Part shown: in pieces, positions 1-12,469 of the stretch
Layout: the number at the start of each line of letters is the position of its first letter
Position numbering within the stretch: the first letter of the stretch is position 1
NCBI GenBank assembly: GCA_963921195.1
Contig: OY992537.1
Span: forward strand, 48,365,943-48,429,942
DNA: 64,000 bases
Source of the DNA: Pegoplata infirma
Lineage: Eukaryota; Arthropoda; Insecta; Diptera; Anthomyiidae
Direction: 5' to 3'
Notes under the pieces: model-generated
Seen by the model: the letters and a program-made list of their open reading frames with translations, nothing else
Told to the model about the DNA's origin: nothing
Databases searched by the model: none
Program-made: the position numbers and the translations under genes

Positions 1-458
1 GTCGCAGGCATAACGTTCGTTATTCTGTTTCCGTACACGAACTAAACTACTTAAAATAATTTTTAGTGTTTCTGTATTTCTTGTTGGGAATGTGTTTGCG
101 TATTTCCATCGGCATAGTTCAGTACAGAACACTAACGTACCGTTCGTTAGTGTTTTTTTTTTCGAACCCTGTATGAATATAGCAAAACCTCGAACTTTTC
201 AACATCATGTAAATATATCTCAGAGGAGAAACAAGATATTACAAAGGTTAAACATTAAATTTAAAGGTAATTTGTGGGACTTTAAGACAATATATCACAA
301 ATTCGCGCAGTCATAACGTCTCGAATATGGCGAAAATTTTTTTTGTTAACTTTAAGCTAAGATATCTCGAAAACCTGATGTGATAGGCAAATTCTGAGAT
401 TAGATTCGGCCTGTGTAATCGTTTAACGATACGAAGAGCTTCCGAGAGGCTAGCTTCT

Positions 459-844
459 AATCAAGAAATCTTAACAGATTATCGGTGTTATTAATTTGTT
501 CATGACAGGGCAATATAATGATGTTTTAAAAAAAATGCCAGTCCCAAGTAAAAATATGAAGGATCAGTACTGATCCGAAAAATGGATCGCTAAGATTAGA
601 TCAGTTTTAATCGGACGGATACAATTTCATCCGAAAAATGGGTTTATCTAATTATATAAACCCATTTTTCGGATTACATTGTATCCGTCCGATTAAAACT
701 GATCTAATCTTAGCGATCCATTTTTCGGATCAGTACTGATCCTTCATATTTTTACTTGGGACTGGCATTTTTTTTAAAACATCATTATATTGCCCTGCCA
801 TGAACAAATTAATAACACCGATAATCTGTTAAGATTTCTTGATT
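459..844. repeat. Near-perfect 386-bp hairpin (foldback MITE)
   Basis: The arms at 459-647 and 656-844 are almost exact reverse complements over about 189 bp, with an 8-base loop (CTAATTAT). Each arm also carries the 14-bp palindrome GATCAGTACTGATC. No coding capacity. Arm identity this high implies recent origin or strong homogenisation. Confidence 0.9.
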
Positions 845-993
845 CTTGATTCAGTACTGATCCGAGTAAGATCTTTTAAATCTCGGATAAGACGTGATAT
901 ATAAAAATATATCTAAACATTTTTACTCGGGGTATGATCTTTACAGACAGACGGACATTCACAGATTTTTTTTTATTTTTTTTATTTTAACTT

Positions 994-1584
994 ACAAGGA
1001 AGGTCTTTCACAGGGAACCCACCGATTGTCCTGAAACTTGAATATGGGAATGAGGGGGAAAAAATAAGAGTTACCTGTTTTTTTTAGCTGCCCCATCTCA
1101 AATTTAAAAAAGGGTTGCCACCTTATGAAAAAATAAGGGCTTTCGGGAAAATCTGTATAAAAGCCGAACTAGCAAGAATTTCGAAAAACGAAAAAATACG
1201 GGTCATCTTAATTTTGATAGAGATTATTATTTATGATTTTGGCGGTCGCGAATATACATCTCCATATAAACTACCACAACGATTATCGAATTAGGACAAT
1301 AACGAACTTAAAGAAGCCGAATTTGGGCACGACCGATACACCATGGAATAGGCCTTCAAAAAACCTTTCGACCTGTATAAAATGTTTATGTAGTATCTTT
1401 TGAAGAAATGGGAAATATCCTCAAAAAACGAAAAAAAAAATCGTTTTTCCCCCTCCTCTTTGACCAGCTAAATGTGATATTGGGCAGCTATAAAAAAAAA
1501 CAGGTAACTCTTATTTTGATCCCCTCTTTCCCATATGCAAGTTTCAGGACAATCGGTGGGTGCCCTGTGAAAGACCTTCCTTGT
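994..1584. mobile_element. TIR element of about 591 bp with ~100-bp inverted repeats
   Basis: The left end ACAAGGAAGGTCTTTCACAG matches the right end CTGTGAAAGACCTTCCTTGT in inverse. Complementarity continues to about 1095 and from about 1483, including GTTACCTGTTTTTTTTAGCT. A target duplication could not be fixed because the palindrome extends imperfectly outward. Confidence 0.82.
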
Positions 1585-1850
1585 TAGTTCATACACATTT
1601 GAGGATCCCATTGGGTTCGGAGCCGATAGGTCCAGACTTCGATAAGCCTAGACCTAGTTAGGTTCCTTAAAAATCGTCATACTTTTTGATCCAAAATTTG
1701 TGTCCGTTTCGCTCTACCTTGCTTAGTTTTTGAGACCACTGGGGTTTTGAGAATCAAAAAACTTAAAAAATATTACTCGGAGAGCTTTTTTGCGGTCTTG
1801 TTTTACGTGTTGAGAGCTACAAAAATGCTTTTGGACTTTTTGTTGTATAC

Positions 1851-2204
1851 CCTAGTAAAAAAGTTTTGATATAATGATATATAATTTGATTCAATCATAT
1901 TAAATTCTATATGACTTTTTATATGTTCAGATCTAATTTTATATAAGATTTATCGCGGCTCCATTTTCTTATCTGAGGCTATACATAAATATATCTGACT
2001 TTATGTAATTATATAAATCTATATTAATTTATATAAAATAAGATCAAGTGGATTTAATTGGATGTGACCAAAATTCGGACCTAATTGTATAATTTTTTTT
2101 ATGTGTGTATCTTAAATAATACAATTAGATCAATATCTGATCCAACTTGATACAGCCAATTTTGAGATCAAATTAGATATAAAAGGTTTTTTTTTTTACT
2201 CGGG
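1851..2204. mobile_element. CCCGAGTAAAAA-family element, degraded copy
   Basis: The left end is CCTAGTAAAAAA and the right end TTTTTTACTCGGG. The interior is rich in ATATAA and GATC words like the better copies at 7910 and 10827. Confidence 0.5.
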
Positions 2205-2594
2205 TAGGCAATATTTACCGAGATATGAGTATTTTAAAATTTTCGGGAATGCTAACTTTTTTGGATCCAAAGTTAGGATCCATTAGTGTCCACACCGGTG
2301 ATACTATAGCGAGCCCGAGAACTAAAAATGGCCTCTATTTTGCTCTATCTGGCTTAGTTTCTGAGATAGCGCCATTTTAAGTTTTCTTTAAAAAAAAAAT
2401 TTTTTTTTTTTTGCCAATTTAAAAAAAAAACCTTGTAAAAATTTCGTAAACTTAATTTTAAATAAATAAATAAACAAACAAACAAACAAAAAATTAAAAA
2501 ATGGAAAAAAAATGTGGGGGAAAAATATGGGGGAAAAAAATGTTGGGGAAAAAGGCACTGGGTTAATTTTATCTGATTTGGTTAAAAATTTAAA

Positions 2595-2675
2595 CACAGA
2601 GTTTTAAGACCAAAACGAACCGTAATTTGCCCGGCGATCGACGAAATTAAAAAAAAGTCATAATTTGTGCCACCC
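2595..2675. repeat. Partial copy of the GGGTGGCAC-ended repeat
   Basis: CAGAGTTTTAAGACCAAAAC, TTTGCCCGGCGATCG and TTTGTGCCACCC match the right end of the element at 22886-23460. The left boundary is not found. Confidence 0.5.
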
Positions 2676-2946
2676 AAATGGACGTGTGAGACTACAAGAC
2701 AAATTTGGCAACAACTGAACTGGAGGCTAATCGCGGAAAACGAAAACTATTGACGATGTATAAACGACATCAAAATACACATCTTTTTGAAGATAAATTT
2801 GAAGGTTTTTTTTTTATTATTTTATTAAAAAGTGTTGTCTAATCCAGAAACACTAAAAAATATGGAAGTATTGTGTTTAGATTAGAAGCAACAAGACCCT
2901 AAAATCCGACGATAGTCAACCATAAGAAAGCTTGGGAAGTGGCTAA

Positions 2947-3258
2947 ATGTGCCATCAAGTGACATTTTCCGGAGTTGCATGGATGTGGAGGATTTATAAA
3001 CTAACATACACTTTATCTGCCGTGGCAGGGCACTTTCATGTCAAAGACTTGCTTCAGTGGGATCTAGGGAGCTGCACGATCTTTCTGATTTCTCATGTGT
3101 CAATATTCAATATCTCTTTGGAGTTTTATAAGGAGCTCAAATTAGTTAAACGGAAGGAACTTGTAGTGGAACCTATTACCGTCACAAGGTATCACAATGG
3201 ACCTTTAGAGTCTCTGTATACTGAATTAAAACCTCATCAGCCACTTACAACCTAATAT
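2947..3258 (+). pseudogene. 102-codon open frame of unknown identity, possible retroelement remnant
   Basis: This frame has a less AT-biased composition than its surroundings and few homopolymer runs, unlike nearly all other short open frames here. It contains W and C residues (GVAWMWRIYK, HFHVKDLLQWDLG) and no motif that I recognise. Its 3' part has ACAAGGTATCACAATGGACC followed by an ACAACCTAA tail, which recalls 3' ends of fly non-LTR elements. It could be a retroelement 3' end read in a chance frame. There is no sign that it is a cadherin exon. Confidence 0.25.
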
Positions 3259-3714
3259 AAATTTTACTTTTGATAACTAAAGCAAAAACTTGTAGTGGAA
3301 TATCTCATATATAGGACATGTATAATGTTAGTGATATTGTGTTACATTTTAGGATTTGTAAAAGGATTTTTGTTGTTGTGTAACCATGGTTTTTAATCGT
3401 AACAGCACATGTTACATTTAAATTTCATCAAAAAACCTTTTTTCTTTCTGTTTGGTTTTAATGGTAAAAATGTGTAGCATATTAATATTGTGTGATATGT
3501 TTGCGTGTGTGAGAGTGAGAGTCTCTTCCTTTTTATACCTTTTAAACAGGGATTTTTAATTACAATACTCGAATTTGTTTTTTTGTTGTCTTTTTTTCAA
3601 TTTTCTTCATTTTCCATATTTTTTAACATCATTATTACTAACGTTTTACTCTACCACTTACAAATTTAATTATTTTTTTTTCATTTTCTATACTTTTTTT
3701 TTACATTTTTACAG

Positions 3715-3885
3715 ATTGGATGGTAAACATTTACCACTGCCACCATCAATGAATGGCACTCAATGGGGCCAGGCAACAATGGCTAGAAATTTAGAACGTA
3801 ACTGCCCCTCAAATCGACCATGTTCTAATATAATCTGTCCGGATCCATTTGATTGTGTAGATTTGTGGAATGAGTATGAATGCAC
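3715..3885 (+). CDS. CadN2: DN-cadherin family gene, internal exon (end of last laminin-G domain, start of cysteine-rich region)
   Basis: This 171-bp internal exon follows a T-rich tract ending in ACAG (AG at 3713-3714) and is followed by the donor GTAAGT at 3886. The first base completes a split codon, in-frame codons run from 3716, and two bases (AC) are left at the end. It encodes LDGKHLPLPPSMNGTQWG, then a segment rich in cysteine (NCPSNRPC, IICPDPFDC, EYECT). In classical insect cadherins this is the end of the membrane-proximal laminin-G domain running into an EGF-like module on the cell surface. These proteins are homophilic adhesion receptors used in axon guidance and synaptic targeting. 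The leftover AC joins the first T of the exon at 19553 to make Thr, so the cysteines continue as ECTCSEGR. The open frame upstream of 3715 is polypyrimidine intron, not protein. Family membership is clear; choice of CadN2 over CadN is an inference. Confidence 0.86.
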
Positions 3886-4591
3886 GTAAGTACTTTAACA
3901 ATGTGTTGTGGAATATTGCATACAACATTTGCTAACATTAAGAATCATAAAAACATAATTATGACAATCAAGAAAACAAAGAATGAAAAGGAATTGAAAA
4001 TGAGTTTGGAATTGTAATTATACTAAACACAATGGGACGGGGTGGAGGTAAAACAACTGGATACTATTAAAAAATAAATTATTTTCTCTCAATTTAGTAA
4101 AATTTTTACAAAAGTTTTCTAAGGAAAAAACTTTATTCAGTTGATCAAGAGAAAAAAATGCCTGCGAATTTTGAACTCTTGCTCAAAAAAATATATGGTG
4201 ACAATTAGAGTTCCCCAGATTAAAGCCTTTTAGATTTTCAGGTCTTACTTTCTTAATTTGTTTCTTTTAATGAAAAATGCCTGCGAATTTTGTAATCTTG
4301 CCCAAAACATTAAATCATACACTCAAAGGAGACCTTGTCAAATTACTACGAAAAGTCTCGTAATCCCATTTTACCAATATTTGACGGTTTTCCTTTTTTA
4401 ACAAATAATTTTCGATCAAAATTTACATTGTTTTTTGTAATTTAACAGGTTTTCTTGTAATTTTACAAATTTCTAAGATTTTTTACAAAAAAAAATCTAG
4501 CAACTTAACGATAATTTCTTGTAAGTTTTATTTCGCCAAAAAGTTGTAAATTTACAATTTTATTGGTAAAATTACAAAAAAAATTTTACCA

Positions 4592-5593
4592 CAGAGCTTC
4601 TCACTAACTTTTGCTTTGCGACCCCTTTTCAATATTTCAAATTTTTCGCGACCCCCCCAACATAAAAAAAAATTATTAACGTAAACTTTGCCCTCAGTTT
4701 TTTTCAAAACCTGAAGTATTTGAAAACCAAATTCAGAAGCAGCATTGAAAGATTAATCGAAACCGTGTGGTCAGATCCCGGACGCATACCAAAAATTTGA
4801 AGTAAAAAACTTCTATAAAATATAAAAAATAAAAATACAATTTTTGTGAACTTTGACCTCAATTTTCTCAAAAATTTGGAAACCAGGTCCTGAACTACAG
4901 CATTTTATATCGAAACTTATTATCTTCATCGATTTTTTATTTCCGAAAATAAGAGAAAAACACCAGTTAAACCTGATCAGAAATGAAGAAATGTTTACCA
5001 AGAAAGCATATAAAGTCCAATTTGGAGCAATGATTGTTCTTTTTTCAAAATATGTACCAATTTTTGGTATTGATCGAAATCTTATTCGATCACGAATCTA
5101 GATCCGTTATTCGGATCCAGATTTGGAATCAGCATTAAAAAGTTAATCAAAAAAAGTGGTCAGATCCCCGACGCATCCGAAAATTTCACAAACAAAGCTC
5201 TTTTAAATGCACAAGAACACATGTTTACGAACTTTTCCTTTAATGTTCTTAAAAACCTAACGTTATAAAAAGATTTAGAACCCAGATTCGGAATCAGCAT
5301 CGAAAAATTTATAGAAAACGAACTGTCAGATCCCTGACTCAGCCAAAACACTTTACAAATAAGTGTTTGCCATCCCGAGAAATTTACAACTGCACAGTGA
5401 TTATGGAGGGACCTTAAGTAATGAAAAAATTTTTTCTTTAATAAAAGTATTTGTATTTTTTTTATAACACAACAATAAAAAAATGTGTTTAAATTTGCCA
5501 AAATTTAAGGTTTTAACAAATTTGTTCGCGATCCCTCTAAAAACTCTTCCCCGACCCCCTAGTTGGTCGCGACCCACCGTTTGAGAAACATTG
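4592..5593. mobile_element. hAT MITE, CAGAGCTTCTCA / TGAGAAACATTG ends, 8-bp target duplication (1002 bp)
   Basis: Perfect 8-bp duplication TTTTACCA at 4584-4591 and 5594-5601. The left end is CAGAGCTTCTCACTAAC; the right end read inward is CAATGTTTCTCAAACGGTGG, then GGTCGCGACC. This resembles the widespread hAT end CAGTGTTTCTCAAAC-GTGGGTCGCGACC known from many animals. No transposase frame is present; the 113-codon minus-strand frame at 5160-5501 is a chance frame. Confidence 0.88.
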
Positions 5594-5611
5594 TTTTACC
5601 AGAAATTCTCG

Positions 5612-7106
5612 TACACACAGAAAATAGATTCAGTTGTTGCAACTGAATTGTTTGCCAACTGAATTTTTGCGGTTGCACCAACTATCACAATATTCAGTTG
5701 CCTCTACTGCCAATTCAGTTGTTTCTACCGGTAAATATCTATCATAAGAACCGAATATTTTTATGTTAAAATTGACATTGGTTAGAATGATCGAATTTTA
5801 AAAAGCGTTATATAGTTGTACCAATCAATATTTTTTTAAACTGTTTCTTTTGAAATACAAATTTTGTAAAAATTTTATAATTTAAAAAGTGAAATAAATA
5901 CATACAATAAAAAAAATAAATTAAAACTGAAAATAAATAAAAAATAAAATAGAAAAAATTTAACATCTAAGAATTTTTCTAAAATTTTTCAAAAATAAAT
6001 CGAAGTCAAAATATAAGTATCTCTTAAGAAAATGAAAAAATCAAAAAAAAATTTCACAGAAAAAATATGTTACACAAACATATATCAGAATCCTAGGATT
6101 TTTTAATAGAAAGAAAAGGAAAAGCCTCAAATTCTGAAATTTTTCCTATACAAAAAATCTCAGATTTGGAGAAAAAGTTTCAGGTTCTGAAAAATTTTTT
6201 CTACAGAAAAAGTCTCAGATTTTGAGTATTTTTCCTATAGAAAATGTCACCGATTCTGAGAATAGTTTTGGATGAAACTTTCTTAATTTCAATATTCTGG
6301 CATTTACAAACCTTAAATTTGTTACCACTCTCTGGACACTTTGGACTCTAAGGATTTCTTGGAAACTGCACCAAAGTTTTTTATAGTTGGCTCAAAAAAC
6401 GATTTTATTGTCGACTTCTGGGTAAAATATCATCTTAAGCATCTGCATTAAAGTTGCGTGTGCAAATACCTAAAATAAGATTTATTAATTTAAATTGATT
6501 GTATTTCGGCAGTGGTATCAACTTACCGTCAACATTTGTAACATTTTTTACGAAATTTAACATGAATTTTATTTAAAAATTTAAAAAACGTCTGAACACA
6601 ATAACATTTTTGTTTTAAATGATTAATATTTTTATTTTTTTTTTTACGCAAAACGTTTTGTAATTGAAATGAAATCCTAACGACCAATTATTAGTTAAGA
6701 ATACCAATACAAATTTATAATTTAGTAAAACTTTTCAAAAATAAAAAATTATTGAAAATTTGGTTAATTTAACCAACATTTTCAGTTGTGGATACTATTA
6801 CCTAAGGTTTTTGGAATTTATTAATTTAAACAAATGATTATTGGTCGAGAGGGAAAATAAAGACTAAAAGAAACGGTTGTACTTACTAAATATTTTTCAA
6901 AAACTTTATTAGTTTTTAGTTTGGGTATATTAACCAAATTATTAGTTGTTGATACATCCATTCGGTCACGATTGAAAATTAATTATTACTACTGTTATTT
7001 ATTTGGTATGGTGATAAAAAATTTACAATAACAACTAAAAATGTATAAGATTTATGAAAATTCCGTTTTCATAATGGAATTCCAACTAAACATTTCTTTG
7101 TGTGTA
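5612..7106. mobile_element. TA-flanked TACACACAGAAA element (1.5 kb)
   Basis: The left end TACACACAGAAAATAG pairs with the right end CATTTCTTTGTGTGTA. The first 130 bp repeat CAGTTG/CAACTG words; about 6050-6260 carries diverged TCTCAGATT...TTTTCCTATA repeats. No coding capacity. Confidence 0.65.
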
Positions 7107-7653
7107 AGAGAAAAAAAATCAAAAAATCTAGTAAAATCACAAAACCTCCTTGTATGTTTTATCGCGTCAAAAAAATTGTAAATTTACATGTTGGTAATCC
7201 TTGCGAAATAATGTAAGAGACAAAAAAGTTGAAAGAAAGTATGAAGTGAGGTTGAGATTGCTAGAAATAGAATTGTAGAGTTGGAAACTGTCAAAATTTA
7301 TTCTGTAGAAACTATAAATATTCACATATATAAAAAACAGTTTTCATTAACAAGATAAACCGACATTTAAAATCCTACTGAAGATGACACTAACTGGGGT
7401 GTTTGAAACCGGTATAGGAAATACCAGAAATGTCTATAATTTTTAGAAATTCAATTTTTCTTCTGAATTTTTTCAACTTGAACCCTTATTACAATTGTAT
7501 TTGGCAAAAATCTTGTAAAATTACAAAATTATTGGGTAAAAGCTTGTAAAATAACAAGGAATTCTTGTCAAATTGGAGGTAGCAAAAAAAGTTACAAACT
7601 TAATGTAATTTTACAAGTTTTTTTTGAGTGTATTGTTGTCAAAATTCGCGGAA

Positions 7654-7708
7654 TGTACGTTAAGTACGTTAGTACGTTAAGTACGTTAAGTACGTTAGTA
7701 CGTTAAGA
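7654..7708 (+). repeat. Short tandem array of AAGTACGTT/AGTACGTT
   Basis: Six consecutive GTACGTT units spaced 8-9 bases apart directly after the TACACTCA element end. Confidence 0.9.
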
Positions 7709-7909
7709 GAAAAATATTTAAAAAGTTTTCATAGAAAGTCGAACAAAAATATTTTGCCAGTAAATTTGATTTTTGTAATATTTCCTCAATATTTTTAAAT
7801 ATAACTTTCTAAAGGCAAATTAAATTGCACAAATCCCGTATCTAAATTTCATGATAATTCGTATTTTATATCATTTTAAACTTTCAATTCTAAAATATTT
7901 TATTAACAA

Positions 7910-8578
7910 CCCGAGTAAAAATTTTTATATGATACAATATATAATGATACGTAACACAATATATATTTATACGCAATTTGATCCGAATAATGGTGGATGT
8001 TTTTACATTAAAAAAGATCAACTTGTATAAAAGATGATTTGATTTCATCCGAGTTTTGACCAGATCTAATTAGATCTAATTGCATAAAAACATGTAAAAT
8101 CCTGGTGTTTTTTGGTTTGGGTTGAGACACACCACAGGTCAACGATACATTCACCAAACATATAATATTCTTAAACAAAAAAAATGTTCGGGTACGCTTC
8201 GAACCAGCCAGGTGATATACATAACCCTAACAAGGAAATGTTTTGGAACAATTTAAAAAGTTTCTTATACTTTGCCTTAAAAACTTTGAAAATTGTTGGT
8301 TAAATGGAAACATATAGTGTTATATATGGAACAGAATAGGATACATATAATTTTATATTAAATTATACAGAAAAACAAATTTTGTATTGACCTTCATATA
8401 ATTTTATATAATTATATCAACCGTACACCTTTTAATCCGAATCATGATTCAATTATATATAACTACATATGATTGCGTTTAAAAAAATTTGAAAATATCT
8501 CACGCGATGTATAATCATATATGATTTATTATGTTTGCATCAAGTTATAAATTGTTATATATGTTTTTTTTACTCGGG
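7910..8578. mobile_element. CCCGAGTAAAAA-family element, copy 1 (669 bp)
   Basis: Ends CCCGAGTAAAAATTTTTATA and TTTTTTTTACTCGGG. It contains many ATATAA words and no coding frame. It is closely similar along its length to 10827-11509, including ACACCACAGGTCAACGATAC and CATATAGTGTTATATATGGA. Confidence 0.85.
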
Positions 8579-8630
8579 AATATTAAATTTTGTATAAACA
8601 ATAAATTTGTCCGTCCCACATATAACGTAC

Positions 8631-9383
8631 ATATCGTCGGTGCGCCAACCAAAACTGCTATGTGTATTTCAAAATTTTTTGAAGATACTTTAATAACGGC
8701 AAAATTTAGTACTTTTGCCGTGTTTTTTTTTAATTCAAATTTTAGTAAATAGAAAATTTGCAATATTATTTAAATATTTATGAAATAAATAGTGTTGTAA
8801 TCCCTTGACGATCATATATTTTCAGCCGAAGTGATTTTCAGTTTCTGTTCATTGTCGTGATCTGTGACCGTACAATAGCTACGAATCAAAAAAAAATATA
8901 CCACTACCTCGTCTCCATCCTCCTTATTTTTTTTTTTTTTTTTTTGTGAAAAAATTTGCCCTTTGACGATTACGGAGTTCTGGCCAAAGCTATTTGCTAT
9001 TCGCTGGGATTTTTAAGATCTGCAACTCAATAATAGTCACTCTACAAAAATTTGGACCTCGTAAAGATCCTTTTCAAACTAAAATAGAGATTTTTATTTA
9101 AAAATTGTGAGGGCTTATAGTGAGTAAGTGAATCAAATTAGAGACTTACTGAAAACTAAACTTTTGTTGCCCGAACACTTTTCTACAATTCATCTTTAAG
9201 AACATTTACTCTATCTTTCATCTGAACAAAAATAATCTCCAAAAAAGCTTTGGCAAGTATACTTGCCTGTGGCCGTTATAGGGTTTTAGCACCGCAAAAG
9301 ATCAAAATAAAGCTGATTTTTAAGCCTTTCCAAAAAAATTTTGAAAAACACATAGCGGTTCTGGTTGGCACACCGACGATATA
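8631..9383. mobile_element. Inverted-repeat element of about 750 bp
   Basis: The left arm (ATATCGTCGGTGCGCCAACC, then CTATGTGTATTTCAAAATTT) matches the right arm in inverse (CACATAGCGGTTCTGGTTGG, CACCGACGATATAA) over about 58 bp. The interior holds a T-run at 8927-8945 and nothing recognised. Confidence 0.7.
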
Positions 9384-9425
9384 ACACACACACACACAAA
9401 AATTTATTTAGTCTCTAATTAGGAG

Positions 9426-10165
9426 TATCCCAGCAAAACTTTGGTAATGGGTAGTGATTATATAACACATTATCAGGTAATGTATATACCTTATTTGTAG
9501 CATTATTTTAGGATGTCTTACCAAACATTTGTTCCACAAAGTATTATTTTCAAATGAAAAATAATGCATTACTAATAATTTGCTACGTAATGCATGATTA
9601 TTGGATAAAATGTATTTCATATTTATTATTTCTAAACATTAAATCATGGATGACTTATATTTGGTTACATTATGTATTATTTGAAAGTTTGAAATAATGC
9701 ATTATTTATAATTGAATGAATAATGCATTACAATAACATAAAAAATAATTATTTTATAAAAAAAATGCATAAGTTAAAACTAGAGATGGGCTCACGACAG
9801 GAAATTTCTAACGACACAAACTCATGAGCATATTTTATCTACTTACAATCACTTACAATCACGTGAGTAAATTTAATACAAAATTACTTTTTCACTACTC
9901 GTAACACCTTATATATTATATTCTGGTATGCTATATTATTTCATTTCTTGTAACCTATAAAATATCATATATTTTACACCTTACTCGTATTCTTCGTTAT
10001 AAATTTATGACTTATTTTATACCTTACTGGTATTCTATGTGATAATGTGGATGCATTACTTTGAGTCTCATCGCCTGTTAAAATCATCAATGCTGCAATG
10101 TATAAAATAAGAGATCCTATACCATATTTTATACCTTATTTGGTAATCTAAGTTTTGCTGGGATA
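9426..10165. mobile_element. TA-flanked TIR element TCCCAGCAAAACTT (740 bp)
   Basis: TA is followed by TCCCAGCAAAACTT at 9428; AAGTTTTGCTGGGA and TA close the element at 10165. The inverted ends are exact over 14 bp and the TA duplication fits a Tc1/mariner-like MITE. The interior repeats TAATGCATTA palindromes. From about 9783 it contains what looks like a hAT end (CTAGAGATGGGCTCACGA). Confidence 0.8.
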
Positions 10166-10380
10166 CCTTCCTTAAATGATTAAATCTGTGTAAACATCAT
10201 TATTTAGCAATTGATAAGCACAATCTATTACATTAGTAGGTACTATAATCAATATACACATCTACTTTTATACATATAGAGGTATTGTAAATATGAGTTT
10301 CGAAATATTTGTTATTAAGTGTTGATATTTTAGCAATTGAAATTGTACACATATTTATATGTAAAGGTTACCTAATTTGG

Positions 10381-10531
10381 CATGGAAATGTACATTTTCG
10401 GTAAAATATGCTAAAATATGCACTAACGAATCGATGCAATTTTCAAGCAATTTCATTGATTCGCAAAGATATTTGTTTATGCTGTTCTAAGGCTAGCAGG
10501 AAAACATGCATTTGCATGAAAGTTCTCTCCT
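10381..10531. mobile_element. Right-end fragment of the CAAGGAGAGGACTTTCATGC hAT MITE
   Basis: Shares AATATGCACTAACGAATCGA, CATGCATTTGCATGAAAGTT and CTCTCCTTG with 49135-49646. The left end is missing. Confidence 0.7.
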
Positions 10532-10826
10532 TGGTGATCACGAATGGCGAACCAGTTTTTAAAATTTTCCTTTAAGCTAAGTACTCTTTTTTATACGGTG
10601 AAACTCCAATGCCTCACTTCTAAGAAAGAACTGAATTGCCACTTTTTCACGACAATTTAAATTGTCTTGTATAATAAAAATGCACGAAATCTTTTTCTAT
10701 AATTCCTCGCATTGCCAAAATTTATTTTTTTTTAAGGGGTTTTCAGATTTTTTTCTGTGAAATCGAACAGAGTACTATGCTTAAGACAATTTTTTTATAA
10801 TATTAATTTTAAAATTTTTTATTAAA

Positions 10827-11509
10827 CCCGAGTAAAAATTTTTATATGATGCAATATATATTGATATGTAATACAATATATAATTAAACGCAATTTGATC
10901 CGAAAAATGGTGGATGTTTTTGCATTAAAAAAGATCAATTTTTATAAAATATGATTTGATTTCATCCGAGTTTTGACCAGACATTGCCATATATTAGTGG
11001 ATCTAATTAGATCTAATAAAAACATGTAAAATCCTGGTGTTTTTTGGTTTGGGTTGAGTTACACCACAGGTCAACGATACATTCACCAAACATATAATTT
11101 TCTTAAACAAAAAAATGTTCGGGTACGCTTCGAACCAGATAGGTGATATACATAACCCTAACAAGGAAATGTTTAGGAACATTTTAAGAAGTTTCTTATA
11201 CTTTGCCTTAAAAACTTAGAAAAATGTTGGTTAAATGGAAACATATAGTGTTATATATGGAACAGAATAGGATATATATAATTTTATATTAAATTATACA
11301 GAAAAACAAATTTTGTATTGACCCTCATGTAATTTTATATAATTATATCAACCGTACACCTTTTAATCCGAATCATGATTCAATTATATATTACTACATA
11401 TGACTGCATTAAAAAAATTTAGAAAATATCTCACGGATGTATAATCATATATAATTTATTATGTTTGTATCAAGTTATATATTGTAATATATGTTTATTT
11501 TTACTCGGG
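10827..11509. mobile_element. CCCGAGTAAAAA-family element, copy 2 (683 bp)
   Basis: Ends CCCGAGTAAAAATTTTTATA and TATTTTTACTCGGG. Same orientation as the copy at 7910 and nearly collinear with it apart from small indels. It is followed at once by a further block (11510-11720) that also ends TTTTTTACTCGGG. Confidence 0.85.
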
Positions 11510-12469
11510 AAACTAAAAAACAAACATCTGATTTGTAAAATTTAATATAATTTGATTAGATCAAAACTCGTATCAAATTCGAAATAAAGTTATAAAAACT
11601 GATATATTTAAATAACATTCGATCAAATCTAATGAAACCATTTTTCGTATAAAATTATATCAAAATAGACAAGAACTCATATTAAATTATTTCTTGTGTC
11701 ATATAACTTTTTTACTCGGGTGACCAACTACTCTGCTGATGAACTCTAAAATCTGCTGATGATCCCTAATTATGGGTGAAACAGATTTCTACAGATGTAC
11801 TATGATATCATTTATTATAAGAATACCATACACACAATTTTTGGGCCTCGAACTAAAATAATACTATGATATAGTTTCTTAAAATTTAAATAATGCTGTC
11901 ACTTCCTCCATTTCCCACAACTCCATAAAGTGTTGACTAACAGGTCATTAACGTGTTGTAATAATAACAAGGGAACCACAAAATTCTACTAAACAGCTGT
12001 TTGCGTGTGCAAATATACATGACAAGACAAGCCAAATATGTGTATTAGGCTGAACCCAAAATCATACAAGTTTGGAAAAAGTACATAGACATTTGGTTTG
12101 ACTTTGCTTAATCACCTAAATCATTTTGAGGGAGTTCATATCTACAAATAATTTGCAGTTGGAAAATATTTCACATATTGAAACAAAAAAAATTATCTTT
12201 TATTTTTGATTCAAATTGTTCAATTGAAACCTAAAGTTTTCGTCTGTTAAAGCCTTAATCGCTTCAGTCTGATTTATACATATAGATGGCAAAATGTAAG
12301 CCACTATCAAATCTTGATATTTCCTTTAGGTACAAACTTACAACATCGTACAATACCTTCTACTTAATGTACATATTTGTGTTCGTATTACATACGAATT
12401 GCATTGCTATAATAATCACAAAGGACTCAAAAAACAACATTTCAGCTATTTCAGCAATAACAAGTACAC

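Larger units (their letters stand above)
4318..7632. mobile_element. TACACTCAAA-ended element, expanded by two nested insertions
   Basis: The left end TACACTCAAAGGAGACCTTG and right end ACAAGTTTTTTTTGAGTGTA are inverse of each other over TACACTCAAA. The material outside the insertions repeats TTGTAAATTTACAA-type words. A hAT MITE (4592-5593) and a TACACACAG element (5612-7106) lie inside. Confidence 0.65.

Noticed and set aside
3575..3714. N-terminal extension of the first exon from an upstream ATG
   Set aside because: The region is the polypyrimidine tract of the preceding intron with an ACAG acceptor at 3711-3714; the F-rich peptide is unlike any cadherin domain.
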